Source of the DNA: Hahella sp. HN01
GTDB lineage: Bacteria > Pseudomonadota > Gammaproteobacteria > Pseudomonadales > Oleiphilaceae
DNA length: 32,370 bases
Assembly: GCF_018986435.1 (NCBI RefSeq)
Contig: NZ_JAHMIN010000038.1
Location: forward strand, 33,613-65,982
Reading direction: 5' to 3'
Below the pieces are notes generated by a model. It was not told the origin of the DNA, made no database searches, and saw only the letters and a list, made by a program, of their open reading frames with translations. Both the position numbers and the translations under genes were made by a program. The first letter of the stretch is position 1, and every line of letters starts with the position of its first letter. Shown piece after piece: positions 6,700 through 15,352 of this stretch.

Positions 6700-8160
6700 A
6701 TGAGCGAAGCGGCGCGTCTCCAAGTCATCATCATCGGATCTGGCTTTGCGGGACTCTGCATGGGAATACGGCTAAGGCAGGCCGGCATTGAAGACTTTAT
6801 GATTCTGGAACAAGCCGACGACATTGGCGGGACCTGGCGCGATAACACCTACCCCGGCGCCGGCTGCGATGTTCCCTCCCATCTGTATTCCTTTTCCTTC
6901 GCGCCCAATCCGGACTGGAGCCGCATGTTCGCCTCGCAACCGGAAATCTGGGCCTACATGCAACAGTGCGCAGACAAATTTGGCCTGCGGCCCTTTATTC
7001 GCCTAAATCAACAAGTCACCCGCGCGGAGTTTGATGAGACCGAGGATCAATGGCGCGTACAAGTAAACGGCGAAGGCTGGTTGCAAGCGCGCTTCCTGGT
7101 CTCAGGCGTCGGCGCGCTCAGTCGCCCGGCGCAACCGGAGATACCAGGGCTATCATCCTTTACTGGCAAGCTTTTTCATTCCTCCCGCTGGGACCACAGC
7201 TATGACCTGACGGCTAAAAAGGTCGGCGTCATCGGCACAGGCGCCAGCACCATTCAGCTGCTGCCAAATATTGCGCCGCAGGCCACCCATACCACAGTCT
7301 TTCAACGCACGCCGCCCTGGATACTGCCCAAGCCGGATCGCATGATCAGTCCAATGGAACGGTCGTTATACCGCCGCTATCCCTTCTTACTGTGGTTCAG
7401 TCGTCAGGTGATTTACTGGGTGTTGGAATGGCGTGTCATGGGGTTTGTGCTGCATCCCGGCATCATGAAACTGGTGGAGAAAAAGGCCCTGTCGCACTTG
7501 GCGCGTCAAACGCCAGACCCCGCGTTGCGGGCCAAATTAACGCCGCAATACACCCTGGGCTGTAAGCGGGTGTTGATCTCCAATGACTATTATCAGGCGC
7601 TGGGGCGCAAGGACGTCACGCTGGAGACCACGCCCATCGACGCCATCACCGCGACTGGCGTCAGAACCCAAGACGGGGTTTACCATGATTTCGACGCCAT
7701 TATCCTCGCCACTGGTTTCCAGGCGGCGGAAGCCGTCATTCCTTTTGATCTCATCGGGCTCGGCGGCGTCAGCCTCAATCAAGCCTGGGAAGACGGCGCG
7801 GAAGCGATGTTGGGCGTCACCATCAGCGGATTCCCCAACTTCTTTATGGTGGTCGGCCCCAACTCCGGCCTCGGTCACAGCTCCATGATCTTTATGATCG
7901 AGTCGCAGGTTAATTACATTCTCGACGCCATGAACAAAGCCCGTGAACTGGGAGTTAAACAGATTCACTTGCGCTCCCGCGCGCAAAGACTGTTCAACGA
8001 ATCGTTGCAACAACGCCTGCAGCGTTCCGTGTGGAAATCCGGCTGCCAGAGCTGGTATCAAACCAAAAGCGGTAAAATCACCACACTCTGGCCCGGCTTT
8101 ACGGTGGAATATCGTCGCCGCACCCGCAAGGTGAACGAAGCGGACTATGAGTGGCTGTAA
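6700..8160 (+). CDS. Flavin-containing monooxygenase, Baeyer-Villiger type
   Basis: A 486-residue flavoprotein. The N-terminal FAD Rossmann motif is IIGSGFAGLCMGIRLRQAG (residues about 10-28) and a second NADPH-binding motif is VGVIGTGASTIQLLP (about 175-190). Just before the second is FTGKLFHSSRWD, matching the BVMO fingerprint FxGxxxHxxxW(P/D). An ATGF block (ILATGFQAAE) follows near 340. Such enzymes insert oxygen next to ketones or oxidise heteroatoms using NADPH and O2. The length is normal for the shorter BVMO class. A GGGGG ribosome binding site precedes the ATG. It converges with the quinone oxidoreductase gene with only 6 bases between stops; whether the two act in one catabolic route is unknown. 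Confidence 0.9.
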   Translation: MSEAARLQVIIIGSGFAGLCMGIRLRQAGIEDFMILEQADDIGGTWRDNTYPGAGCDVPSHLYSFSFAPNPDWSRMFASQPEIWAYMQQCADKFGLRPFIRLNQQVTRAEFDETEDQWRVQVNGEGWLQARFLVSGVGALSRPAQPEIPGLSSFTGKLFHSSRWDHSYDLTAKKVGVIGTGASTIQLLPNIAPQATHTTVFQRTPPWILPKPDRMISPMERSLYRRYPFLLWFSRQVIYWVLEWRVMGFVLHPGIMKLVEKKALSHLARQTPDPALRAKLTPQYTLGCKRVLISNDYYQALGRKDVTLETTPIDAITATGVRTQDGVYHDFDAIILATGFQAAEAVIPFDLIGLGGVSLNQAWEDGAEAMLGVTISGFPNFFMVVGPNSGLGHSSMIFMIESQVNYILDAMNKARELGVKQIHLRSRAQRLFNESLQQRLQRSVWKSGCQSWYQTKSGKITTLWPGFTVEYRRRTRKVNEADYEWL

Positions 8161-8166
8161 CGTCGC

Positions 8167-9147
8167 CTATTCCGCGATTCGCACCACCGCTTTTCCCACC
8201 AGCCTGCGCTCCGCCATATCAGAGATGGCCTGCGCCGCCTGCTCGAACGGATACACTTTGCTGACCCGCGGCTGCAGACGATCCTCTTGCATCCACTGGA
8301 ACATGCGCTGGAAATTCTGCAGATTGTCCTGAGGCTGACGTTGTGTGAAAGCGCCCCAGAAGACACCCACGACCTCGCATCCTTTCAGCAAGGTCAGGTT
8401 CGCCGGCAGCTTGGGAATCTCGCCACTGGCGAAACCAACCACCAGATGTCGTCCGCCCCAGGCCATGGAGCGCAGCGCCTTATCCGTCAGAGCGCCGCCG
8501 ACCGGGTCATAGACCACATCCACGCCGCGCCCCTCCGTCATCGCTTTTATGGCTTCCTTCAAATCCGTTTCGGCGTAATTAATAGTCGCGTCCGCCCCTG
8601 CCTCCTGAGCCGCCGCCAGCTTTTCCGCTGAGCTGGCCGCAGCAATCACCTTAGCGCCCATGGCCTTGCCGATTTCCACCGCAGCCAGCCCAACGCCGCC
8701 GCCCGCGCCCAGCACCAACAACGTCTCACCGGCCTGTAGTCGGCCGCGCTGAGTCAATGCATGCATGGATGTGCCGTAAGTCATGACAAACCCGGCGGCG
8801 ACGATATCGTCTACGCCCGCAGGAACTGGAATCAGGTTGGATTCGGGAACCGCTACTTTTTCCGCAAAGCCGCCCCAGCCCGTCAGCCCCATGACGCGGT
8901 CGCCGGGTTTTAGCCGCTTCACTTTATCTCCCACTGCACTCACTACGCCGACGACTTCTCCGCCGGGACTAAAGGGCATGGGAGGCTGAAACTGGTATTT
9001 CCCCTGAATGATCAGGGTATCGGGAAAATTAAGGCCGGCGGCTCTAACGTCCACCAGAACGTTAGCCCCACTTACTTCGGGCTCGGCAGTGTCTTCAATG
9101 ACCAGCGTATCCGCCGGTCCATGCTCTTTGCACAGCAGCGCGCGCAT
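8167..9147 (-). CDS. NADPH:quinone oxidoreductase family protein (zinc-free MDR)
   Basis: A 326-residue medium-chain dehydrogenase/reductase of the quinone oxidoreductase branch. An N-terminal GroES-like domain carries the AAGLNFPDTLIIQGKYQ block without the cysteine/histidine zinc ligands of alcohol dehydrogenases. The cofactor domain has LVLGAGGGVGLAAVEIGKAMGA (about residues 145-165) for NADPH. These enzymes reduce quinones or the C=C bond of alpha,beta-unsaturated carbonyls. The start at 9147 has AGGGGAAC immediately upstream. The gene is monocistronic by layout. Confidence 0.9.
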   Translation of the reverse strand: MRALLCKEHGPADTLVIEDTAEPEVSGANVLVDVRAAGLNFPDTLIIQGKYQFQPPMPFSPGGEVVGVVSAVGDKVKRLKPGDRVMGLTGWGGFAEKVAVPESNLIPVPAGVDDIVAAGFVMTYGTSMHALTQRGRLQAGETLLVLGAGGGVGLAAVEIGKAMGAKVIAAASSAEKLAAAQEAGADATINYAETDLKEAIKAMTEGRGVDVVYDPVGGALTDKALRSMAWGGRHLVVGFASGEIPKLPANLTLLKGCEVVGVFWGAFTQRQPQDNLQNFQRMFQWMQEDRLQPRVSKVYPFEQAAQAISDMAERRLVGKAVVRIAE

Positions 9148-9274
9148 GATGTTCCCCTTTATCTGATGAATAGATTCAACAACCGGGGTTTGATTTGCTC
9201 ATTTTATGATTTTGTCGCCGAGTGAATCGGCGCGGCTCTTGCGGCCTTGGGGAGTATGAATCAGGGACGGAGGT

Positions 9275-9308
9275 AACTCAACCGCATTGACCTGGGCGCG
9301 GTTGAGTT
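9275..9308. terminator. Hairpin downstream of the 45-codon gene
   Basis: A perfect 11-bp inverted repeat (AACTCAACCGC at 9275-9285, complement at 9298-9308) with a 12-base loop lies 37 bases past the stop of the small minus-strand gene. There is no T-run, so it is a plausible 3' end structure rather than a proven intrinsic terminator. Between it and the quinone oxidoreductase start (9147) I see no gene. Confidence 0.45.
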
Positions 9309-9344
9309 CCAGGAAAGCGTTCGTGCATCTTGTCGCAGTATTAA

Positions 9345-9482
9345 TCAGATAATTTGGTTGTCGATCATGAAGCAAAGGTTTTGTGCGCAGACAATCGCGG
9401 CGAAGGTCAGCAGCGCCAAGCCATAACGCATGGCTTTCGATTGTGATGGCGCGTTAGAGGCGTTTTGAAGTTTCTCGCTCAT
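9345..9482 (-). CDS. Small predicted membrane protein, 45 residues
   Basis: The minus strand from 9482 encodes a 45-residue protein starting MSEKLQNASNAPSQSKAMR and ending MIDNQII. A polar, basic N-terminus is followed by one hydrophobic segment, YGLALLTFAAIVCAQNLCFM (about residues 20-39), long enough to span the inner membrane. AGGAGA lies seven bases before the ATG, a strong Shine-Dalgarno sequence for this window and the main reason for calling it real. A hairpin follows the stop. I do not recognise a family. It diverges from the two-component system at 9738, so it might be part of that regulon, but this is a guess. Confidence 0.55.
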   Translation of the reverse strand: MSEKLQNASNAPSQSKAMRYGLALLTFAAIVCAQNLCFMIDNQII

Positions 9483-9679
9483 AGCGTATCTCCTCTTGGG
9501 TACAGCAGTGATGTTCCGGTTAAGCGACTGCGGGACACTCAGACTGTTTCTGTCAGTTTAGTAACCGTTTTGTTGCAGTCGTTTTACATTTCACTCAAGA
9601 ATTAAGCGGTTTATCTGCTAAAAAACCGTCAAAGCGTCGATCAAAAAATGACGAATTGTGGCAATGCGCCCCGCTTCTC

Positions 9680-9709
9680 TTGAGCAGAGAAATTCAGGCG
9701 TGCTCTAAT
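9680..9709 (+). promoter_or_regulatory. Candidate sigma70 promoter for the response regulator-kinase operon
   Basis: TTGAGC at 9680-9685, an 18-base spacer and TCTAAT at 9704-9709 (5 of 6 matches to the -10 consensus). Predicted transcription would start near 9716, giving a leader of about 22 bases to the ATG at 9738. The rest of 9483-9737 shows nothing else I can name. Confidence 0.4.
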
Positions 9710-9737
9710 AGCGCCATTCTTTGTCGATAGGTGTGAA

Positions 9738-10439
9738 ATGACCCGCAGAATTGCCTTAGTTGAAGACGAGCCTCTGATCCGCGCCAATTACAGTGAGGCG
9801 TTGAAGAAACACGGCTATCAGGTGGAAACCTATGATTCCCGTCCCTCCGCCATGGAACGCTTTCGCGTGCAACTGCCGGACCTGGTGATCATTGATGTGG
9901 GTCTGGGTTCTGATGTAGAAGGCGGTTTTGAGCTGTGCCGCGAAGTGCGCGGGCTGTCCTCCCAGGTCCCCATTATTTTTCTGACCGCCCGGGACAGCGA
10001 GTTCGATCAGATATCTGGACTGCGCCTGGGCGCCGATGATTATCTGACCAAAGACATCAGCATTCCCTATCTGCTCACCCGCATCGTCGCCCTGTTTCGC
10101 CGTCTCGACGCCTTGCAGGCCGCCAATCAGAAGCAGGACGAACTCATCACCCGTGGGCAGCTTAAACTCAACATTGACCGTATGCAGGCGTTCTGGAACG
10201 ATGAGCCCATCATGCTGACGGTCACTGAGTTCTGGATCGTGCACGCGCTGTCACGACACCCTGGGCACGTCAAAAACCGCACTCAATTGATGGACGCCGC
10301 CAACGCCGTTCTCGACGACAGCACCATCACCTCGCATATCAAACGCATCCGCAAAAAATTCCAGGCGGTGGACCCGGACTTCCGGGCGATTAACACCGCC
10401 TACGGCATGGGATATCGCTGGGATTCGACACAACCTTAG
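9738..10439 (+). CDS. pdsR: OmpR-type response regulator, dedicated-sortase system type
   Basis: A 233-residue response regulator. The receiver domain (1-120) has D10/E11, the phospho-acceptor D53 (LVIIDVGLG), T83 and K105 (GADDYLTKD). The C-terminal winged helix (about 140-230) has LTVTEFWIVHALSRHPG and TSHIKRIRKKF...YGMGYRW of the OmpR/PhoB class. The receiver sequence, especially RPSAMERFR, DVGLGS...GGFELCRE and FLTARDSEFDQISGLRLGADDYLTKD, resembles the proteobacterial dedicated-sortase system regulator as I remember it. That regulator normally sits beside a variant sortase and its LPXTG target; neither is in this window. It is followed after eight bases by its cognate kinase gene. The general call is secure; the sortase assignment is from recalled family resemblance. 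Confidence 0.85.
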   Translation: MTRRIALVEDEPLIRANYSEALKKHGYQVETYDSRPSAMERFRVQLPDLVIIDVGLGSDVEGGFELCREVRGLSSQVPIIFLTARDSEFDQISGLRLGADDYLTKDISIPYLLTRIVALFRRLDALQAANQKQDELITRGQLKLNIDRMQAFWNDEPIMLTVTEFWIVHALSRHPGHVKNRTQLMDAANAVLDDSTITSHIKRIRKKFQAVDPDFRAINTAYGMGYRWDSTQP

Positions 10440-10447
10440 GCTGACGC

Positions 10448-12409
10448 ATGAAACTACGTCGCCAGCTTATCCTGATCGCCTGCGTCATGCTGTTGCTGCC
10501 GTGGGCGGTCATTCAGTTCGCCAAACAGATAGAACAGAGCCTGCGGGAATCCCAACAGCAGAATCATATCCAGCTGGCGGGTTTTATCGCTTCCCTGCTG
10601 CGCCCGGAATGGCCGACGCCGGCTTCGATAGGCGGCCGCATTCTCAATGTACGCCAGTATGATACGCCTATTTATCTGGACGGTTATCAGGACGACTGGG
10701 CGGAAATTCCCGCCTTGTCAGACCCGAAACCGGATTCCATCCGTGCAGTCAAAGCCGCCACCGACGGGCAGGACCTGTATCTATTGGTCGCCGCCAATGA
10801 CGCATCCATTCAATACCGACAGCCCAGCGCCCGCAGCCAGCCAGCGGACCATTTCGAACTGATCACCGGCTATCTCGCCGGCGGCAAGGCGGTGACGATG
10901 CTGGAAACGGAAGGGCCCGGACAAATCAAAGCCCGCTTAGCTGGATCATGGAGCAGCGTGCATGGCATGTGGCAGGAGGACGGCCCTGGCTTCATCCTGG
11001 AATTGCGCATTCCCCTCGCCTCCTTGCAGGACGGCTTCAGCCTGCGTTGGATCGACATAGACAAATCCGCCGCCTGGGTGTTCAACCGTAATACGCTGGA
11101 TGTTCTGGGCAGCGACGCTGAGCCCATGTTGTTGAACTTCGCGCCGCCAGGCCTGATCCACAAGGCTCAGGAATTAACGCCTGAATACACCCGTTTACGC
11201 CTGACCGACGCTCAGGGCGCAACCCTGCTGGAATACGATAACGACCTGATGCGCTACATTGGCATGCAGGATGACGTCTGGCGCATGGCCATGCGCCGCC
11301 TGCTGCGCTGGGCGGTGGACGGCGTTTCACAGGCGTCGGAGTCGCAGCCCCTCGCCGCCGACGCGCCGCGCTCCACCTGGGACGCCAGCGCCACCTCGGA
11401 ACTCGCCAACCTGATCACCCGCTATCCCGTTAAAAGCGAGACAGGGAAATTACTGGGCTGGGTGCAGTTGGAGCAGCGTACGCCGCAAATCGCCGCCGTA
11501 GCCAATGACGCCCTGTTCGCAGCCGTCGGCGGCTCTGTGGCGCTGTTGATCGTCATCATGCTCATCTTGTTCGGCTACGCCTCCTGGCTGTCCTGGCGCA
11601 TCACGCATTTGAGCAAAGGTATCGTTTCCGCACTGGATACGGAGACCAAGTTCAGCGGCCGCTTCCAGGCCTCACGGCTGCCGGACGAGCTGGGCGACCT
11701 GTCGCGCAGCTTTAGCGAAATGCTGACCCAATTACGCAGTTATTCAGAATATATGGAGTCCTTCGCCAGCAAGCTGACCCACGAATGTCGCACGCCGCTG
11801 GCTATCGTCAGCTCCTCCCTGCAGTTACTGGAAAGCGCCGACAATGAACAGGAAAAGCAGGAGTATCTGGGTCGGGCCCGCGCCGGCGCTGAACGCATCA
11901 GCGCCCTGCTTACCGCCATGCGGCAGGCGTCGCGTCTGGAAGCCACGATTCAGTCGCAAAGCCTTGAAACCTTTGATTTGAGCGAGCTGATCAGCGAGTT
12001 GCAGCAGTCTTATCGCCCCCTCGTGGAGCCGCGCCGACTGGAGCTTGAATTGCCGGAAGCGCCAATTGTGGCGGACATTTCCGCCGAGCTGATCGCCCAG
12101 GCGGTGGACAAATTACTGGAGAACGCCAGGGACTTTACCGCACCGGACGGGGCCATTTACATCGGCGTCGAAGAAGCTAAACAGGAGCGCTGGATCTACG
12201 TTGAAAACGAAGGCGACCCTATTCCGGAATACATCAAGGAGAAGCTGTTTACGCCGTTTATGAGCGTGCGCCAGGACGGCGGACAGGAACTACACCTGGG
12301 CCTGGGCCTAGTTATCGTCAAACTGATCGCCGATTTCCATCAGGCGCGGATCAAAGTGGAGAACACCGCGCGCGGCGTGCGTTTCGCTATTGGGCTGCCT
12401 CGTTCTTGA
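10448..12409 (+). CDS. pdsS: Sensor histidine kinase with periplasmic CBM9-like domain, dedicated-sortase type
   Basis: A 653-residue membrane kinase. TM1 is at about residues 6-24 (LILIACVMLLLPWAVIQFA). A large periplasmic region follows, in which residues about 68-210 look like a CBM9/DOMON-type beta-sandwich: PIYLDGYQDDWAEIPAL, DGQDLYLLVAAND, HFELITGYLAGG, GFILELRIPLASL. TM2 is at about 357-383, then HAMP, HisKA with H445 (THECRTPL), the N box (DKLLENARDF), and ATP-lid and G boxes (GDPIPEYIKEKLF, LHLGLGLVIVKLI). Paired with the preceding regulator, it autophosphorylates and passes phosphate to D53. The CBM9-like sensor suggests a sugar or envelope-glycan signal, which is inference. A weak ribosome binding site suggests translation following the regulator gene. 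Confidence 0.85.
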   Translation: MKLRRQLILIACVMLLLPWAVIQFAKQIEQSLRESQQQNHIQLAGFIASLLRPEWPTPASIGGRILNVRQYDTPIYLDGYQDDWAEIPALSDPKPDSIRAVKAATDGQDLYLLVAANDASIQYRQPSARSQPADHFELITGYLAGGKAVTMLETEGPGQIKARLAGSWSSVHGMWQEDGPGFILELRIPLASLQDGFSLRWIDIDKSAAWVFNRNTLDVLGSDAEPMLLNFAPPGLIHKAQELTPEYTRLRLTDAQGATLLEYDNDLMRYIGMQDDVWRMAMRRLLRWAVDGVSQASESQPLAADAPRSTWDASATSELANLITRYPVKSETGKLLGWVQLEQRTPQIAAVANDALFAAVGGSVALLIVIMLILFGYASWLSWRITHLSKGIVSALDTETKFSGRFQASRLPDELGDLSRSFSEMLTQLRSYSEYMESFASKLTHECRTPLAIVSSSLQLLESADNEQEKQEYLGRARAGAERISALLTAMRQASRLEATIQSQSLETFDLSELISELQQSYRPLVEPRRLELELPEAPIVADISAELIAQAVDKLLENARDFTAPDGAIYIGVEEAKQERWIYVENEGDPIPEYIKEKLFTPFMSVRQDGGQELHLGLGLVIVKLIADFHQARIKVENTARGVRFAIGLPRS

Positions 12410-12418
12410 GCTTTTAAG

Positions 12419-14005
12419 TCAAGCGCGGATTTCCCGGCAACGGGCAGGTAAACGCAGTGTAAAACAGCTGCCTTTGTGCAGCTGTGACTTGACGCTGACC
12501 CCGCCGCCCATCTGCTCAATCAACGCCCGCACAATACTGAGCCCCAGTCCCGTACCCGCCACCGCCTGACGACCGGAAGGCGGCGCCTGGAAAAATTTAT
12601 CGAAGATGCGCGCCTGATCTATTTCACTGATTCCCACGCCTTCATCCACGACGTCAATAAACACCTCGCCGCCGCCGGACAATCGACTGCGAATCGTCAC
12701 CCTTCCCTGCGCGGGAGAGAATTTGACCGCATTGGAAATCAGGTTGCTCATCACCTGCTGAAAGCGGCGTTTATCCACTCCAACAATAACGTCACCGGCG
12801 CCATGCTCAAGCTGCATCGTCACATTACGAGCCTTGGCGTAGGGTCCATTCATGCTCAGCGCCTGCTCCAGCTCGGCCAGTAGTTCGGTTTCCTCCAACG
12901 CTATGTCCACATGCCCCGCTTCCAGCTTCTCGATATCGAGTATATCGTTCACCAGCGCCAGCAAACGTTCGCTGTTGTTTGAGGCAATCGACAGCAACTT
13001 CGCTGACTGTTCGTTCAGCTCCGGACCCAAGGTCGCCGAAAGCAGTCCCAAGGCGCCTTTTATGGAGGTCAACGGAGTGCGCAATTCGTGGCTGACCACC
13101 GACACGAACTCTTTCTTCATGGCCTCCGCGCGTTTGCGGTCGGAAATATCCGCCACACTGCCAACCCACCTCATTGCGTCGCCCATTTCCATCTGGCGGA
13201 AGCTGAGCTGAGCAGGAAATGTCTCACCGCTGCTGCGGATCAATTCCACCTCCAGGCGATGAATGCCGTCCCGGACGTCGGCGTCGCCTTCTTGTCCACG
13301 CTGCAATAACTCCAGTAGAGGCGCATCGTTTTTCAGCCATTGAGAAAAATGAGCGCCATTCAGCTGCTCGCCAGAGACCCACAACATCTCCTTCATCGCC
13401 TGATTGGCGGCTTCAATCACGCCATCGGCATTTACCGTCACAATCCCTTCGACAACCGCTTGCAGAATGGAAGTGAGATAGGCTTCCTGATGGGCGTTCA
13501 TGTGCGAAAGATCCGCCAGGCGCAGCATATGCAGCTCTCTTTCCACCCAACCAGCCAAATCCTGCAGGCGTTGCAGTTGTTCCTGGTTAAAACGACGGGG
13601 GCGAACGTCAATCAGACAGAGCGTGCCAATACGGTGGGTCTCATCCAGACTCAGCGGAGCGCCAGCGTAAAAACGAATGTGAGGAGGACCAGTGACCAGG
13701 GGGTTATCGGAAAATCGGGGGTCTTTCAGGGCATTGGGCACATAGAGCACTTCCCGCTGCAAAATAGCGTGCCCGCAAAATGAGATATTGCGACCGGTTT
13801 CCGACGCGTTGAGCCCCACCTTCGATTTGAACCACTGGCGTTCAGCGTCGACCAGTGACACCAGCGCAATGGGCACATTAAACAGCGAGGCCGCCAGCTT
13901 GGTGATGCGGTCAAAACGCTGTTCCGGCTCTGTGTCCAGAATGCACAGCGAGTGCAGACAGACAAGCCGCTGCGATTCATTCTCCGGGATGATGGGTTCC
14001 TGCAT
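12419..14005 (-). CDS. Cytoplasmic GAF-PAS hybrid sensor histidine kinase (orphan)
   Basis: A 528-residue kinase with no membrane segments. Residues about 10-165 form a GAF domain (LDTEPEQRFDRIT, SFCGHAILQ, IRFYAGAPL, IGTLCLIDVRPR). Residues about 175-295 form a PAS domain (ILQAVVEGIVTVNADGVIEAANQAM, then VGSVADISDRKRAE). HisKA carries H306 (SHELRTPLTSIKGALGLL), followed by HATPase N and G boxes (NLISNAVKFSP, DEGVGI, GTGLGLSIVRALIEQMGG). No receiver gene is adjacent, so it is an orphan. The ATG at 14005 is the first in frame, since a TAA lies two codons before it, and it has no clear Shine-Dalgarno. TATAAT sits at 14008-14013, almost touching the ATG. It converges with the preceding kinase gene, with 9 bases between stops. 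Confidence 0.9.
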   Translation of the reverse strand: MQEPIIPENESQRLVCLHSLCILDTEPEQRFDRITKLAASLFNVPIALVSLVDAERQWFKSKVGLNASETGRNISFCGHAILQREVLYVPNALKDPRFSDNPLVTGPPHIRFYAGAPLSLDETHRIGTLCLIDVRPRRFNQEQLQRLQDLAGWVERELHMLRLADLSHMNAHQEAYLTSILQAVVEGIVTVNADGVIEAANQAMKEMLWVSGEQLNGAHFSQWLKNDAPLLELLQRGQEGDADVRDGIHRLEVELIRSSGETFPAQLSFRQMEMGDAMRWVGSVADISDRKRAEAMKKEFVSVVSHELRTPLTSIKGALGLLSATLGPELNEQSAKLLSIASNNSERLLALVNDILDIEKLEAGHVDIALEETELLAELEQALSMNGPYAKARNVTMQLEHGAGDVIVGVDKRRFQQVMSNLISNAVKFSPAQGRVTIRSRLSGGGEVFIDVVDEGVGISEIDQARIFDKFFQAPPSGRQAVAGTGLGLSIVRALIEQMGGGVSVKSQLHKGSCFTLRLPARCREIRA

Positions 14006-14095
14006 AAATTATACGCGCCACTGGCGAAGATAAGTTCTGCTCTCGCGGTTTCGCGTCCCGCTGAAAACCGCCCTCCCCTGATAAAGATAGCAGCC

Positions 14096-14119
14096 CGGGA
14101 AGGAATATCATCCTTCCCG
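14096..14119. terminator. Hairpin downstream of mtnA
   Basis: A perfect 9-bp stem (CGGGAAGGA at 14096-14104, complement at 14111-14119) with a 6-base loop lies about 42 bases after the mtnA stop and before the orphan kinase gene on the same strand. There is no T-run, so it is a probable 3' structure rather than a confirmed intrinsic terminator. Confidence 0.5.
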
Positions 14120-14161
14120 TATTCGCCCGTGCTCAGAAAATGATGCGCACAGACGACGAGA

Positions 14162-15187
14162 TTATTGCAATTTACGCATTTTCTCAGCATTCGGACGTAA
14201 AACCACACCGCGTTCGGTGACGATGGCGTCGATCAGCTCCGCCGGCGTTACGTCGAAGACAGGGTTGAAGGCGTTGGCTTTTTCCGGGGCCAACGGGGTT
14301 CCCTGTACGAACTTCAGCTCATCGGAAGTGCGTTCTTCAATAGGAATATCCGCGCCGCTGAACAGTTCGAAGTCAATGGTGCTGGACGGCGCCGCCACCA
14401 TGAATTTGACGCCATGATGACGCGCCAGCACCGCCAGACCGTATGTGCCGATCTTATTAGCGACGTCGCCATGGGCGGTAATGCGGTCGGCGCCGACAAT
14501 CACCCATTTCACCGCACAGGTTTTCATGACATGCGCCGCAGCGGAGTCCGCGATCAGTTTGACGGGGATATCGTCCTGGCATAACTCCCAGGCGGTCAGT
14601 CTTGCGCCTTGCAGCCAGGGGCGGGTTTCATCCGCAAACACTTCCGTCACCAGATCGCGACGGTAGGCTGATCGAATCACGCCCAGTGCGGTGCCATAGC
14701 CGCCAGTGGCCAGACTGCCGGTGTTGCAATGGGTCAACAACGCGCCGCGACCGCTTTCTGCGATCAGATCAGCGCCCAGCTCACCCATGGTCAGGTTGGC
14801 TTGCAGGTCTTCTTCGTGGATGCGCGTCGCTTCTTCCACCAACAGAGGGAACAGGTCCGCGGCGGATGAGGCGTCAATCAGATCCCGCATGCGACGCAGG
14901 GCCCAGAACAAATTCACCGCCGTCGGTCGTGAATCCGCCAGCGTTTCCAGGGCGCGATGCATGCGATCCCGGTCGGAACTGAACTCCGCCGCCGCCAACG
15001 CCACGCCATAGGCCGCCGCGATTCCGATCGCCGGCGCGCCGCGCACCACCATCTGGCGGATGGCGTCAGCCACTTCAACGTGAGTGACGCAGTGAACATA
15101 AGCTTCCTGCAGCGGCAGTTTGCGTTGATCTAGCAGAATAAGTTGATTGTTCGCCCAGCGAATGGCGGAAACGGAAGATTGCGACAT
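14162..15187 (-). CDS. mtnA: S-methyl-5-thioribose-1-phosphate isomerase
   Basis: A 341-residue enzyme of the eIF2B-alpha-like isomerase family. It converts methylthioribose-1-phosphate to methylthioribulose-1-phosphate in methionine salvage. Signature blocks are [20 protein letters not shown] (about residues 47-66), [20 protein letters not shown] with the catalytic Cys, and [23 protein letters not shown] with the catalytic Asp. The length is normal. GGGGCG precedes the start. It diverges from the MTA deaminase gene across a 165-base promoter region, and this pairing supports a shared salvage pathway. No other mtn genes are in the window. Confidence 0.97.
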   Translation of the reverse strand: MSQSSVSAIRWANNQLILLDQRKLPLQEAYVHCVTHVEVADAIRQMVVRGAPAIGIAAAYGVALAAAEFSSDRDRMHRALETLADSRPTAVNLFWALRRMRDLIDASSAADLFPLLVEEATRIHEEDLQANLTMGELGADLIAESGRGALLTHCNTGSLATGGYGTALGVIRSAYRRDLVTEVFADETRPWLQGARLTAWELCQDDIPVKLIADSAAAHVMKTCAVKWVIVGADRITAHGDVANKIGTYGLAVLARHHGVKFMVAAPSSTIDFELFSGADIPIEERTSDELKFVQGTPLAPEKANAFNPVFDVTPAELIDAIVTERGVVLRPNAEKMRKLQ

Positions 15188-15352
15188 GTGGCGCGCCCCA
15201 ATAAATTGATCAAATGGTCAGAAAACGGAACCGGGCGAAAATCTGCTGGTCCGGGCCGGCATTATACGTCATTTAAGCCCTGCGCCCTACTTATCCCCTT
15301 GTATTATAGGTATACTTGGCGCTGATTTTGAATAGATATAGGAAGTGTAGCT
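15188..15352. promoter_or_regulatory. Divergent promoter region, mtnA / MTA deaminase
   Basis: On the minus strand a perfect TATAAT at 15261-15266 faces mtnA, with a poor -35; a start near 15254 would give a leader of about 67 bases. On the plus strand TATACT at 15311-15316 is a candidate -10 for the deaminase gene, also with a weak -35. No operator dyad stands out. Confidence 0.35.

Noticed and set aside
12825-13169. Minus-strand 114-codon frame overlapping the GAF-PAS kinase
   Set aside because: Out-of-frame product of the kinase coding sequence; the kinase frame carries every expected box without interruption, so no frameshift is needed.
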